Counted from the stretch's first letter, positions 1-9,570 are shown. The stretch is 64,000 bases of DNA from Verrucomicrobiaceae bacterium (GCA_019694165.1 JAIBCL010000027.1:18190-82189); one strand, 5' to 3'. The notes: generated by a model from the letters alone, not told the origin. Made by a program: numbers and translations.

Positions 1-2
1 CC

Positions 3-1679
3 GTGGGGCAGTATCAGCTCGTGTGCATGTTGCTCGCGCGGCACGGGTTGGCCGCGATGTGCTACGATCCGATCGGCCAGGGTGAGCGCTATCAGATGCT
101 CGACCTGGAGCACAAGCGCGAGGTCTTCGACGACGCGCCGCATGTGAAGACACCGCATCCGAACACACGGCTGATGTGCACCACGGAGCACACGATGATG
201 GGACTCAGCAGCGCGTTGCTCGGTGCGAACGTCGCGCAGTATCGCATCTGGGACGGGATGCGTGTGATCGACTACTTGCAGAGCCGCAAGGACATCATCG
301 CCGACAAGATCGGCTGCACGGGCAATTCCGGTGGCGGCACGGAGACAGCGTATCTCATGGCGCTCGATGAGCGCATCGTCGCCGCAGCACCGGGTTGCTT
401 CCTCACCACGTTCCGCAAGCTCATCGAAATCAAAGGGCCGCAGGACGGCGAGCAGAACATCTTCGGCCAGATCGCATTCGGCATGGACGAGGCCGACTAC
501 TGCATCATGCGCGCGCCGAAGCCCACGCTCATCTGCGCGGGAACCCGCGATGCGACCTTCGACTTCGGCGGCACCTGGGATCTCTTCCGCGACGCGAAGC
601 GCTTCTACTCGCGCCTCGGTCACGCAGACGCCATTGACCTCGTCGCGCCTGACGCACCGCATGGCTTCACGCTCCAACTGCGCGAAGCCGTCACGCGCTT
701 CTTCTCGCGTCATCTGCTCGGCAAAGATGTCGTCGTGCGCGAGATCGAGCATCTGCCCGACAGCTTCACCGACGATCAGCTTCGTGACTTCAGCAAACCC
801 GACTGGACCGCCGAGCAACTTCAATGCACGCCCAAAGGCCAGGTCTTGCTCCTACCCGGCGAGCGCAGTGTGTTTCAAATCAACACCGACCTCGCGATGA
901 AGCTGAAAGCCGAGCGCGCCGCGAAATGGTCAAAGCTCGACGACTCGTCCAAAACTCAACTCATCCGCGAAACGATCAGCGCCCAGCCCATCGAGAAGTC
1001 CGACGTGCAAACACTTGGCTCCATCGAGCGCGCCAACGGCAGCATTCGCAAACTCGCGCTCACCGTCGCACCGAATCTGCAAATCCCCGCGCTCGCCTTT
1101 GTCCCGAAGAAGCCGAACGGCAACGCCACGCTCTACCTTCACGGCACCAGCAAGACCGCCGACCTCGCGACCATCGAAGCGATGATGAACGAATGCCGTG
1201 TCGTGCTCGCCGCCGACCTGCGCGGCATCGGCGAAACGGAGACCGGCTTCACACGCAAAGCCTACGGAGCCGGACGCTTCGGACGCGATCTGCTCGAAGT
1301 CCTGACCGCGTATCTCATGGGCAAGAACTATATCGGCTACCGCACCGAAGACATCGAAGCCTGGTTGCACTACTTGCAATCCGGTCAACTCACCGGCACC
1401 GCGCCGAAGCAGATCGATCTCATCGCCGTCGGCGAGACCACGATTCCCTCGCTGCACGCCGCTGCCTTGCATCGTGATGCCTTCGCGCACGTCACACTGA
1501 GGCAGATGATCCCGTCCTGGGAATCCATCGTCACCGCCACCGAGACCTTCGATCAAGCTGCGAACATCGTGCATGGTGCGCTGCGGAACTACGACTTGCC
1601 GGAGCTGATGGACTTCGTCGGACGCGACAAGATCACGCTCACGGAGCCTGTGGATGTGATGGGGAAGGCTCGCCCCTGA
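3..1679 (+). CDS. Alpha/beta hydrolase (acetylxylan-esterase-like), 5'-truncated
   Basis: The open frame runs in from the left window edge. The GTG at base 3 is only the first codon available and falls inside a hydrolase fold, so the true start lies upstream. The first half has an intact esterase core: nucleophile elbow GNSGGG (Ser near residue 109), an acidic residue in TRDATFDFGG (near 183) and a late His in APHGF (near 219). The second half (about 360-558) reads as another alpha/beta hydrolase fold, but GETTI (near 478) stands where GxSxG would be, so it is probably inactive. The family (AXE1/dienelactone-hydrolase type) deacetylates or de-esterifies plant polysaccharides, usually outside the cytoplasm; substrate is unknown here. 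The leader peptide would be off-window. Confidence 0.8.
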   Translation: MGQYQLVCMLLARHGLAAMCYDPIGQGERYQMLDLEHKREVFDDAPHVKTPHPNTRLMCTTEHTMMGLSSALLGANVAQYRIWDGMRVIDYLQSRKDIIADKIGCTGNSGGGTETAYLMALDERIVAAAPGCFLTTFRKLIEIKGPQDGEQNIFGQIAFGMDEADYCIMRAPKPTLICAGTRDATFDFGGTWDLFRDAKRFYSRLGHADAIDLVAPDAPHGFTLQLREAVTRFFSRHLLGKDVVVREIEHLPDSFTDDQLRDFSKPDWTAEQLQCTPKGQVLLLPGERSVFQINTDLAMKLKAERAAKWSKLDDSSKTQLIRETISAQPIEKSDVQTLGSIERANGSIRKLALTVAPNLQIPALAFVPKKPNGNATLYLHGTSKTADLATIEAMMNECRVVLAADLRGIGETETGFTRKAYGAGRFGRDLLEVLTAYLMGKNYIGYRTEDIEAWLHYLQSGQLTGTAPKQIDLIAVGETTIPSLHAAALHRDAFAHVTLRQMIPSWESIVTATETFDQAANIVHGALRNYDLPELMDFVGRDKITLTEPVDVMGKARP

Positions 1680-1867
1680 TCGAACACCAGCCTGCATGTC
1701 CGAGGTTGGCGTAGGAAATTAACAAAGGGCAGGGGAAGCTGAACGAGAACGGCCGGTCTGCCGCTCCGATTCTGCCAACAAGACATCGGGCGCCCATACC
1801 GGCTGCGCTGATGCGCGAGCGGCAAGATGGCCGTGCTCAGTTCGTTGCATCTGCACGTTCTCTGAAA

Positions 1868-3184
1868 ATGAAACACCTCCATCGCCGTCAATTTCTCCGC
1901 GACCTCGGCATCTCCGCCGGCGCGCTGCCGTTCCTCGCAGGACTGCCCGGTCTGACCGGCGCTCCCGTGCCGCAGAAGCGTCAGCGGCTTGTCATCATGT
2001 TTTCACCGAACGGCACGCTGCCGAACGAGTTCTGGCCCGATCAGGAAGGCGAGAACTTTAGCTTCAAGTCAATCCTCCGGCCCCTGGAGCCGTTCAAGAA
2101 GCAGATGCTGGTACTGCACGGCATCGCGAACAAAGTGCGTGGCGATGGCGACAGCCACATGCGCGGCATGAGCTGCCTTCTGACCTGTGATGAACTGCTC
2201 AAGGGAAACATCATGGGCGGCGGCGGGAATCCGGCCGGCTGGGCCGGCAACATCTCCATTGACCAGGAGCTGAAGAACTTCCTCCAGTCTCGAAAGGAAA
2301 CCAAGACGCGCTTCGGCTCGCTGGAGTTCGGCGTCGCGGTGCCCGAGCGCGCCGATCCCTGGACGCGCATGAGCTATGCCGGTGCGAACCAGCCCGTCGC
2401 GCCCATCGATGATCCGCACCAGATTCTCAAGAAGCTCTACGGCCAGATGAAGGACAAGGAGAGCCTCGTGAGCATCCTCGACGATGTGCGCGGTGATTTG
2501 AAACGCGTCTCCTCCAAGCTTGGCGCGCGGGACAAGGCGTTGCTCGAGCAGCACATGGAGCTGGTGCGCGGCCTTGAGCAGGATCTGGCCGAGGCCGACA
2601 AGCAGGGAAAGCTCGCCCATCCGGTTCCGCGGGTCGATCCCACCATCGAACTCGTGAACGACAACACCCCGCAAATCAGCCGCATCCAGATCGATCTGCT
2701 CGTCAATGCGCTGGCCAACGACATGGCGCGCGTCGCCACATTGCAATACATGCGATCCGTCGGCATGGCGCAGATGCGCTGGCTCGGCATCGAGGAGGGG
2801 CACCATTCGCTCTCGCACGATCCCGACGACAAGAAGGACAGCTACGAGAAGCTCATGAAGATCAACGCCTGGTTCGCCGGCGAATTTGCCCATCTTGCGA
2901 AGCGTCTGAGCGAGACGCCCGAGCCGGCCGGCGAGGGGTCCATGCTCGACCACACGCTCCTCGTCTGGACGAACGAACTTGGAAAAGGCAACACGCACAC
3001 GCTCGACAACATCCCCTACGTCATGCTCGGCGGCGGCTTCGGTTTCAAGACAGGCCGCAGCCTCAAGTACGACAAGGCCGCGCACAACCGCCTCTGGCTG
3101 GCCGTGGCCCACGCGATGGGACATGAACTGAAAACCTTCGGCAAGGCGGAGCTTTGCGAAGGCGGCGCTCTGAGCCTGGCTTGA
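1868..3184 (+). CDS. DUF1552 family exported protein (Tat leader)
   Basis: I chose the ATG at 1868 because it opens a twin-arginine leader (HRRQFLRDLG followed by a hydrophobic AGALPFLAGL stretch); the longer frame from 1811 would bury it. The mature part matches the DUF1552 family of PVC bacteria: VIMFSPNGTLPNEFWP near the N-terminus, a central charged helical segment, and a C-terminal DHTLLVWTNELGKG motif followed by an HNRLW segment. About 438 residues is normal for the family. Export in folded form is inferred from the leader. DUF1552 genes usually follow a large cytochrome-bearing DUF1592/DUF1585 gene; here the upstream neighbour is a hydrolase instead, so the usual partner is missing. 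The biochemical role is not established. Confidence 0.9.
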   Translation: MKHLHRRQFLRDLGISAGALPFLAGLPGLTGAPVPQKRQRLVIMFSPNGTLPNEFWPDQEGENFSFKSILRPLEPFKKQMLVLHGIANKVRGDGDSHMRGMSCLLTCDELLKGNIMGGGGNPAGWAGNISIDQELKNFLQSRKETKTRFGSLEFGVAVPERADPWTRMSYAGANQPVAPIDDPHQILKKLYGQMKDKESLVSILDDVRGDLKRVSSKLGARDKALLEQHMELVRGLEQDLAEADKQGKLAHPVPRVDPTIELVNDNTPQISRIQIDLLVNALANDMARVATLQYMRSVGMAQMRWLGIEEGHHSLSHDPDDKKDSYEKLMKINAWFAGEFAHLAKRLSETPEPAGEGSMLDHTLLVWTNELGKGNTHTLDNIPYVMLGGGFGFKTGRSLKYDKAAHNRLWLAVAHAMGHELKTFGKAELCEGGALSLA

Positions 3185-3238
3185 TCCTCGCCGCAGTCCT
3201 TCTTTCTCCGGCCTCTTCCACCTTTCCGCCCGCGCACC

Positions 3239-3664
3239 ATGTCCGCCGCCGCCCTCATCGAGCGCTATTACCACACGTTCAATTCCGGTGATCGCGATGC
3301 CTTGCTCGATCTCCTCACCGACGACGTCATGCATGACATCAACCAGGGCGGTTGCGAACGGGGCAAGGACGATTTTCGCCGCTTCCTCCAGCGGATGGAC
3401 CGTTGCTATCGCGAGAAGGTTGTCGATCTCGTCGTGTTCTCGAATTCCGAAGGCACGCGTGCCGCCGCCGAGTTCTTCATCGATGGCACCTATCTCGCCA
3501 CCGACGACGGCCTCCCGGACGCGACGGGGCAGACCTATCATTTGCGTGTCGGGGCATTCTTCGAGATCCGCGACGGACGCATCTCGCGCGTCACGAACTA
3601 CTACAATCTGCAGGAGTGGCTCCGGCTCATCGACGCGCCGACCGGGCGGCAGGCCCGCGAGTAG
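3239..3664 (+). CDS. SnoaL/ketosteroid-isomerase-like protein (NTF2 fold)
   Basis: A 141-residue soluble protein with the NTF2/SnoaL pattern: N-terminal helices (ALIERYYHTFNSGDRDALLDLL), an Asp/His-bearing strand (TDDVMHDINQGG), and C-terminal strands (YHLRVGAFFEIRDGRISR) ending in TNYYNLQEWL. It resembles the 'ketosteroid isomerase-related' subfamily. No signal peptide, so cytoplasmic. It starts 54 bases after the DUF1552 stop and could be cotranscribed. The substrate cannot be predicted, since members of this fold include isomerases, hydrolases and non-catalytic proteins. Confidence 0.8.
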   Translation: MSAAALIERYYHTFNSGDRDALLDLLTDDVMHDINQGGCERGKDDFRRFLQRMDRCYREKVVDLVVFSNSEGTRAAAEFFIDGTYLATDDGLPDATGQTYHLRVGAFFEIRDGRISRVTNYYNLQEWLRLIDAPTGRQARE

Positions 3665-3833
3665 GCGCCTTATTGCAAAGGGGCTTGCCCATGCGTTCGG
3701 TCGAGGCGAAGCGCGCATCCTGAGATTTGCCCGCCCAGAGCTGCCGCGCTGAAAAAGTGAAGTGCCTGCCGTCCCGTCGAACTTCTCCTTGTGCGCTCCC
3801 GCCACTGCTTCACATTCGGCACCTTTTCGCTCC

Positions 3834-4484
3834 ATGCTTCGGTTTCAAATCTTCGGCTTTCCGGTGACGGTCCACTGGATGTTCTGGATCGTCTCAGCCC
3901 TGCTCGGCGAGGCGGCCACGGCCTCGTCTCCGGGCGCTCTGCAGAGCGTGGCGGTGTGGGTGGCGTGCGTGTTCGTTTCGGTGCTCTGGCATGAACTCGG
4001 TCACGCATTCATGATGCGGCGCTTTGGCGAGCAGCAGCCCCATATCCTGCTTTATGGAGGCGGCGGCCTCGCCATGAGCCGCGCATTTCGCACGCGCTTC
4101 GAGCAGGTGCTCGTGAGTCTGGCCGGACCGCTGGCGGGATTTGGCCTCGCGTTTCTCGTGTGGCTGATCGACCGCGCGTTTCCGGCCGCGCCGCGGTCGT
4201 TGCTCGAGGGGGCGGTGGTGCGGCTTCTGTTCATCAACATCGTCTGGTCTGTGGTGAATCTGCTGCCGGTGATCCCGCTCGATGGCGGCCGCATCACCGA
4301 GGCGTTGCTGGCAAATCACCGCCGTCTCGCCCTGACGATCAGCCTTGTGTGTGGTGCGGGCTTGGCGGTGTTCTTCGCCACACGGGGCAGCATGTTCACC
4401 ACCCTCATGTTTGCCGCCATGGCAATGGACAACTGGCGTTCTCTTCAAGGCCGCGCCACCACCGGCTGGATGGGGCACGGCTGA
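3834..4484 (+). CDS. Site-2 protease family membrane metalloprotease (M50)
   Basis: The frame is open from 3762, but the ATG at 3834 gives the normal family start (MLRFQIFGFPVTVHW, just before the first membrane helix). The zinc site WHELGHAF lies near residue 53 in a membrane helix, and the third metal-binding motif (NLLPVIPLDGGR) near residue 147. About 216 residues with around six hydrophobic segments fits a minimal rhomboid-like M50 protease without PDZ or CBS domains. Members cleave membrane-embedded substrates such as anti-sigma factors; the target here is unknown. The gene ends 15 bases before the M20 peptidase start, so the two are probably one transcript. Confidence 0.9.
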   Translation: MLRFQIFGFPVTVHWMFWIVSALLGEAATASSPGALQSVAVWVACVFVSVLWHELGHAFMMRRFGEQQPHILLYGGGGLAMSRAFRTRFEQVLVSLAGPLAGFGLAFLVWLIDRAFPAAPRSLLEGAVVRLLFINIVWSVVNLLPVIPLDGGRITEALLANHRRLALTISLVCGAGLAVFFATRGSMFTTLMFAAMAMDNWRSLQGRATTGWMGHG

Positions 4485-4499
4485 TGCGATCGATCTCTC

Positions 4500-5828
4500 A
4501 TGCAAAACGAACTCGACGACCTTCTCACGGTGCTGCGCTTCCCTAGCGTCTCCACCGACAAAACCCATGACAACGATGTGCGTGCGTGCGCGGACTGGCT
4601 CGCGCGCAAGCTGCAGTCTCTAAAACTCAACGTGCAGATTCATGAGACACCGGGGCATCCGGTCGTCGTTGCGCGCAATGAGCACCGCGCGGACCGCAGG
4701 ACCGTGCTCATCTACGGCCACTACGACGTGCAGCCGCCCGACCCGCTCGGCGAGTGGAAGAGCCCGCCGTTCGAACCCGCCATCCGCGACGGCCGCATTT
4801 TCTGCCGGGGTGCGACGGACAACAAAGGCCAGTTCATGGCGCACCTGCGCGGTATCGAGCAGACTCTCGCCGAAGACGGCGACCTGCCGGTCAATCTCAT
4901 TTTCCTCATCGAAGGCGAGGAGGAAATCGGCAGTCCGCACCTGCGGCCATTCCTTGAGAAGCACCGCGATGCGCTGCGGTGCGATGTCGTCGCCATTTCC
5001 GACACCGGCATGGTGGCGCGGGGCGTGGGCACCTTCACATATGGCATTCGCGGCATCGCCTGCATGGAGGTGAAGGTAAAGGGACCCTCCATCGATCTGC
5101 ACTCCGGGATTTTCGGCGGTGCGGTGGCGAACCCCGCCACGATGGCCGCCCGTCTTGCCGCGACACTGCATGATGACCAGGGCAGGGTGGCCGTGGCAGG
5201 CTTTTACGATGACGTGCTCCCGATTCAGGATTGGGAGCGCGAGGCTTGGAATGCGCTCGGTGACAGCACGCCTGAGACGCTGCAGCTCACCGGTGCGCCT
5301 GCCCTCTTTGGCGAGCCCGGCTTTCACGAGCGCGAGCGCCGTTGGGCGCGGCCGACGGCGGAGATCAATGGCATCGGTGGCGGTTACCAGGGACCCGGCT
5401 CCAAGACCGTGATCCCGCGCGAGGCGATGATGAAGCTCTCCTTCCGCCTGGTGCCGGCGCAGAATCCGGACTCAATCCTCGATCTGGCCGAGGCGCATTT
5501 GCGCCGTCACACGCCGCCCGGCGTCACGCTCGAAATCACGCGCGGCCACACAGGTCCATCATATGTGATGGATCCGCACTCCCCGGCCGGCAAAGCGGCG
5601 CAGCGTGCATTGAAGCAGACGTTCGGCGGACATGTGGCGCTCATCCGCGAAGGCGGCAGCATCCCGATCGTGCAGGCTTTCAAGGAGGTGCTCGGCGTGG
5701 ACACCCTGCTGCTCGGTCTCGCTCTGCCAGACAGCCAGCTTCATGCGCCGAACGAAAATTTCGTGATCCAATGTTATCACGACGGAGTGCGCTTGAATCG
5801 TGCCCTGCTCAAGGAACTCGCGGGCTGA
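4500..5828 (+). CDS. M20 family dipeptidase/deacylase
   Basis: A full-length M20/M25/M40 metallopeptidase (442 residues). Visible di-zinc ligands are His in IYGHYDVQPPD, the bridging Asp in RGATDNKG, the catalytic Glu pair in IEGEEEIGS, Asp in ISDTGM, and the late His in SQLHAPNEN. A dimerisation ('lid') domain interrupts the catalytic domain from about residue 190 to 330 and holds the IDLHSG motif. This arrangement is typical of cytosolic nonspecific dipeptidases and related hydrolases. No signal peptide. It is 15 bases behind the site-2 protease gene; coupling of intramembrane proteolysis to peptide recycling is only an inference from position. Confidence 0.9.
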   Translation: MQNELDDLLTVLRFPSVSTDKTHDNDVRACADWLARKLQSLKLNVQIHETPGHPVVVARNEHRADRRTVLIYGHYDVQPPDPLGEWKSPPFEPAIRDGRIFCRGATDNKGQFMAHLRGIEQTLAEDGDLPVNLIFLIEGEEEIGSPHLRPFLEKHRDALRCDVVAISDTGMVARGVGTFTYGIRGIACMEVKVKGPSIDLHSGIFGGAVANPATMAARLAATLHDDQGRVAVAGFYDDVLPIQDWEREAWNALGDSTPETLQLTGAPALFGEPGFHERERRWARPTAEINGIGGGYQGPGSKTVIPREAMMKLSFRLVPAQNPDSILDLAEAHLRRHTPPGVTLEITRGHTGPSYVMDPHSPAGKAAQRALKQTFGGHVALIREGGSIPIVQAFKEVLGVDTLLLGLALPDSQLHAPNENFVIQCYHDGVRLNRALLKELAG

Positions 5829-5934
5829 GAAATCACCCTGCGGTTTTTTGTATGCCGAAAAAACTTTTTTTCCGGGCAACCAGCCCTGGCACCTCCTGTT
5901 TCACCCCGTCGCAAACCCAAACTCATACCAGAAC

Positions 5935-6873
5935 ATGAAACCCAGACATACATTACTATTCGGAATCAGTCTTCTGTGCCTCGCCACGGGAGCAACCATG
6001 GCACAGCAAGGTGGCGGACGGCCCGGCGGACCCGGTGGCGGAGGCGGCGAAGGCGCCGGTGGACGCATCGCCGAATTCATCAAGAAGGCCGACGCCAACA
6101 GCGACGGCAAGATTTCCAAGGAAGAATTCTTGAAGGCGTCCGCCGCCGAGGCCGAGGAGCGCTTCGGCAAGCTCGATGCGAACAGCGACGGTTCGGTCGA
6201 TCAGGCCGAGATCGCGCAACTCGGCCAGCGTTTGCGTGAGTCAGGTGGTCGCGGCGGTGCCGAAGGCGGAGGACCCGGTATGCGCCGTCCCGGAGGTGAG
6301 GGCGGTGAGGGAGGCTTTCGTCGGCCGCCCGGAGGGGACGGAGGCCAGCCCCAAGGCGGACCTCCTGGAGGTCCTGGTGGCCCTGGCGGTCAGCGCCCGC
6401 AAGGCGGCCCCGGTGGGCCGGGAGGTCCTGGCGGTCCTGGAGGCCCCGGTGGTCAGCAGGGCGGTTTCGGCGGACGTGGCCAGGGCGGCATGATGGGCAT
6501 CAATCCCGATGAGATGTTCACCAAGATGGACAAGAACAGCGATGGCAATGTCGATCTCGCCGAGTACAGCGCACCGCAGAAGGAGGAGATCGAAGCCCGC
6601 TTCAAGAGGACCGATGAAAACGGCGACGGCAAGATCTCCAAGGAAGAACTCAAAGCCGGCATCGAGAAAATGCGTGCCAGCATGATGCAGCAGCGTGGTG
6701 GTCCGGGCATGCGTGGTCCTGGTGGTCAGGGCGGTCCTGGCGGACCCGGCGGACCCGGCGGACCTGGTGGCGAAGGCGGCTTCCGTCGTCCGCCCGGAGG
6801 CGACGGCGCTCCCACTGGCCGTCCCCGTCCCGAAGGCGAAGGTGACGCTCCGAAAAAAGAAGGCGGAGTCTGA
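5935..6873 (+). CDS. Secreted EF-hand protein with Gly/Pro-rich collagen-like linkers
   Basis: The ATG at 5935 opens a signal peptide (MKPRHTLLFGISLLCLATGA ending near MAQQ). The mature protein has two EF-hand pairs: loops DANSDGKISKEE and DANSDGSVDQAE, then DKNSDGNVDLAE and DENGDGKISKEE, all with good Ca2+-binding positions. Between and after the pairs lie long Gly-Gly-Pro runs (about residues 115-185 and 255-310), low-complexity and collagen-like but without the strict Gly-X-Y hydroxyproline context. It probably binds Ca2+ outside the cytoplasm. Such Gly/Pro EF-hand proteins are frequent in PVC genomes, without assigned function. A strong terminator follows at 6906. Confidence 0.85.
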   Translation: MKPRHTLLFGISLLCLATGATMAQQGGGRPGGPGGGGGEGAGGRIAEFIKKADANSDGKISKEEFLKASAAEAEERFGKLDANSDGSVDQAEIAQLGQRLRESGGRGGAEGGGPGMRRPGGEGGEGGFRRPPGGDGGQPQGGPPGGPGGPGGQRPQGGPGGPGGPGGPGGPGGQQGGFGGRGQGGMMGINPDEMFTKMDKNSDGNVDLAEYSAPQKEEIEARFKRTDENGDGKISKEELKAGIEKMRASMMQQRGGPGMRGPGGQGGPGGPGGPGGPGGEGGFRRPPGGDGAPTGRPRPEGEGDAPKKEGGV

Positions 6874-6905
6874 GCCATCAGGCCTCTACAATAGCTGAAC
6901 TCGAG

Positions 6906-6941
6906 GAGCGGGATGTCGCCGGACATCCCGCTCTTTTTTTT
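6906..6941 (+). terminator. Rho-independent terminator after the EF-hand gene
   Basis: A perfect 12-bp stem (GAGCGGGATGTC with GACATCCCGCTC) closes a 4-base loop and is followed directly by eight T residues. It lies 32 bases after the stop codon and separates the EF-hand gene from the methyltransferase gene. Confidence 0.95.
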
Positions 6942-7018
6942 GGTACACCCGGCAGAGCGCGCTCACTTCGTTCACGCGATTTGCCACGCGTCAGCCCTCG
7001 CGCTATGGGGGGCGCGTC

Positions 7019-8188
7019 ATGTCTGCCCTCATCATCCTTCCTCGCGCTCGAATTTTTCATGGTCACGACTGGGTCTATGCCACCGAGGTGAAGAACCGCA
7101 GCGGCGATCCGCAGCCCGGCGATGTGGTCACGCTCAAAGACGTGCGCGGCAAGCCCCTCGGCAGCGCCATCTACAATCCGAAGTCGCAAATCATTGCACG
7201 GCGCTTCTCGTTCCGTGCGCAGGATCTCGACTTGGATTTCTTCATGCGCCGCATCCAGCGCGCGATCAAGCACCGCGAGACGCTCGGCATCGACACCACG
7301 CTCTGCCGGCTCGTGTGGAGCGAGTCCGACGGCCTGCCCGGACTCATCGTCGATCGCTACGGTCATCACCTCGTGATCCAGACGCTCACGCTCGCGCTCG
7401 ACCTGCGGCAGGACCTCATTGTGCAGGCGCTCGTGGAGCTGCTGAATCCCGTGGCGATCGTCGAGCGCAATGAAGCGCCCGTGCGCCGGGCCGAGGGCAT
7501 GGACCTGCGCAAGGGCATCGTTCATGGCGCGCTCGCGGGCCCCGTGCAGCTCCGCCACGAAGGTGCCGTCTTCACCGTCGATCTCATGGAGGGCCAGAAG
7601 ACCGGCCTGTATCTCGACCAGCTCGACAACTACCGCCACGTCGCGGGCCTGGCGAATGGCCGGCGCGTGCTGGATTGCTTTACGAACCAGGGTGGCTTCG
7701 CCCAGGCCTGCGCGCTGGCCGGTGCCGGAGAAGTCACCGCCGTCGATGCCAGCGAGAGCGCCATCGCAACCGCGGCCGCAAACGCCACCGCCGCCGGCGC
7801 GCGCATCAAGTTCATCAGCGACAACTGCTTCGACTACCTCAAGGCTGCCGAAGCACAAGGCGACACGCACGATCTCATCATCCTCGATCCGCCGTCCTTC
7901 ACGAAGACCAAAGGCTCCGTCCACGACGCGTTGCGCGGCTACAAGGAAATCCACCTCCGCGCTCTGAAGATGCTCCAGCCAGGCGGTATTCTCGCCACCT
8001 TCAGTTGCTCGCATCACATCTCGATGAAGGAGTTCCACCAGATGATCGTTGACGCCGCCGTCGATGCAAAGCGCACGCTGCGCCAGGTGGCCGTTTACAG
8101 TCAGCGTCCCGACCACCCGATCATCGCCGGCCTGCCTGAGACGGAGTACCTGCGCGGCTACGCCTTCGAGGTCATGGCTTCGTGGTGA
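7019..8188 (+). CDS. rlmI: Class I SAM-dependent rRNA methyltransferase (RlmI type)
   Basis: 389 residues with the RlmI/RlmK architecture: an N-terminal PUA-like domain (HGHDWVYATEV, about 1-80), an EEHEE-type linker domain (about 85-190) and a Rossmann methyltransferase domain. Motifs are GQKTGLYLDQ, VLDCFTNQGGFA (SAM-binding), the catalytic LDPPSF loop and the FSCS motif near 310. In E. coli RlmI makes 23S rRNA m5C1962; the same substrate is inferred here. The FSCS Cys supports m5C rather than m6A chemistry. It stands alone between two terminator-like regions. Confidence 0.88.
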   Translation: MSALIILPRARIFHGHDWVYATEVKNRSGDPQPGDVVTLKDVRGKPLGSAIYNPKSQIIARRFSFRAQDLDLDFFMRRIQRAIKHRETLGIDTTLCRLVWSESDGLPGLIVDRYGHHLVIQTLTLALDLRQDLIVQALVELLNPVAIVERNEAPVRRAEGMDLRKGIVHGALAGPVQLRHEGAVFTVDLMEGQKTGLYLDQLDNYRHVAGLANGRRVLDCFTNQGGFAQACALAGAGEVTAVDASESAIATAAANATAAGARIKFISDNCFDYLKAAEAQGDTHDLIILDPPSFTKTKGSVHDALRGYKEIHLRALKMLQPGGILATFSCSHHISMKEFHQMIVDAAVDAKRTLRQVAVYSQRPDHPIIAGLPETEYLRGYAFEVMASW

Positions 8189-8333
8189 GCCGGCGAAACC
8201 GGCGGCAGGAAGAAGCGCTTCGGCCGCGGAATAGAGCGCGGGAGTGTGAGCGGGGTGGGAACGGAATCACCTGCCAGACGCCGTGCATTTCGCCGTGAGA
8301 CAACGCCGTGTGAACCACCGTATCTCCAATGTC

Positions 8334-9464
8334 ATGCGCATCCTGCCGCCAAGTCTGGCCCTGCTCGCCCTCGCCGCTGCGATGCGTGCGCACACACCGC
8401 CATCCGACGCGCCTTCACCGAAGCTCGTGATCATGCCGCTGCCGGAAGCCGCTCCAGCGCCCCCGGGCAATCCTGCCACGACCGGCAAGATCGCCCTCGG
8501 CCGCCTCCTGTTTTTCGATCCCGTTCTCTCGGCCACCGGCGATGTCGCGTGCGCGACGTGCCATCATCCGTCGCTCGGCTGGGCCGATGGACGCGCGACT
8601 CCGCTCGGCGTAAATGCTGCCGGCATCGGCCCGGCGAGGCGCCGGGCGCGCGCGGATCAGTTCCCCATTGTGAAGCGGAACGCGCCGACGGTGCTGAATG
8701 CCGGCTTCAATGGCATCACCATCGAAGGCCGGTGCGATCCTCAGACCGCGCCGATGTTTTGGGACTCGCGCGAACTCTCGCTTGAAGCCCAGGCGCTTGC
8801 GCCCATCCGCGCCGCCGAGGAAATGCGCGGGGATGTGTGTGCCGAGTCCGCCGCCATCGGCGGAGCTGTGAAGCGCGTGCGGGACATCGCGCTGTATCGG
8901 GACCTGTTTGCGAAAGCGTTTGGCACTGGCGACGTCATGACTGCGGTGAATCTCGGCAAAGCCATCGCCGCGTTTGAGAGATCCCTCGTGACCGCGGATG
9001 CGCCTTACGATCGTTTCGCTCGCGGTGATGCCGCGGCGCTCACGGACTTGCAGAAACGCGGACTGAAAGCCTTCGAGTCGGCTGGTTGCCCGGCATGTCA
9101 CAACGGCCCGATGCTCTCGGACTACAAACTCCACTTCATCGGCACTCCCGGACAGAAGGAGAATCGAGACTTTCGCACGCCATCGCTCCGTAATCTCAAA
9201 CACACCGCGCCCTACATGCACAATGGCAGCGTCGCCACCATCGCGGACGTGCTCATCTTTTATGACCGCCTCATGGATGCCAGCAGCGAGACGCTCGATG
9301 GCGGTGATGCGCCCGCGCAGCCGCTCGATCCACTTTTGAAAACGCTGAACGTGAACCCTGACGATTTTGCTGCGATCGAAGCCTTTCTTGATGGATTGAA
9401 CGACGACAGCTACGACCGCAGCATGCCCGATGCCGTGCCGAGCGGTCTGCCGGTGCCGAAGTGA
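8334..9464 (+). CDS. Di-heme cytochrome c peroxidase family protein
   Basis: The ATG at 8334 opens a signal peptide (MRILPPSLALLALAAAMRAH); the longer frame from 8283 would hide it. Two heme c attachment sites are present, CATCH near residue 73 and CPACH near residue 252, in the order and spacing of bacterial di-heme peroxidases (MauG/CcpA family). LGRLLFFDPVLSATG before the first heme and FRTPSLRNLKHTAPYMHNGS after the second are family signatures. The protein should be periplasmic and reduce H2O2 or act on another substrate. The Met or His sixth ligand of the second heme cannot be decided by eye. A palindromic element follows. Confidence 0.9.
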   Translation: MRILPPSLALLALAAAMRAHTPPSDAPSPKLVIMPLPEAAPAPPGNPATTGKIALGRLLFFDPVLSATGDVACATCHHPSLGWADGRATPLGVNAAGIGPARRRARADQFPIVKRNAPTVLNAGFNGITIEGRCDPQTAPMFWDSRELSLEAQALAPIRAAEEMRGDVCAESAAIGGAVKRVRDIALYRDLFAKAFGTGDVMTAVNLGKAIAAFERSLVTADAPYDRFARGDAAALTDLQKRGLKAFESAGCPACHNGPMLSDYKLHFIGTPGQKENRDFRTPSLRNLKHTAPYMHNGSVATIADVLIFYDRLMDASSETLDGGDAPAQPLDPLLKTLNVNPDDFAAIEAFLDGLNDDSYDRSMPDAVPSGLPVPK

Positions 9465-9479
9465 GCGTGTCTCACCGTT

Positions 9480-9570
9480 GGCGCGGGACTGCAAATCGCC
9501 GGCAGATCCTGCCGGGCCCGCCTTCCGGAGGGTCGGGACGGAGGCAATGAGCGGATCGCAGATTCGCGCC
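9480..9570. repeat. Composite palindromic element (intergenic)
   Basis: Outer imperfect arms (9480-9500 beginning GGCGCG, and 9551-9570 ending CGCGCC) enclose two inner hairpins: CCGGCAG/CTGCCGG around 9499-9515 and CCCG...CGGG around 9517-9537. The design, two hairpins inside an outer stem, is the same as in the elements inside the next gene. No T-tract follows, so it is not a typical terminator. Confidence 0.6.

Noticed and set aside
2069..3835. 588-residue open frame on the minus strand opposite the DUF1552 gene
   Set aside because: Antisense shadow caused by high GC at third positions; no motif, no leader.
9480..9570. Considered as a terminator of the peroxidase gene
   Set aside because: Strong hairpins but no T-tract, and the outer stem matches the palindromic elements.
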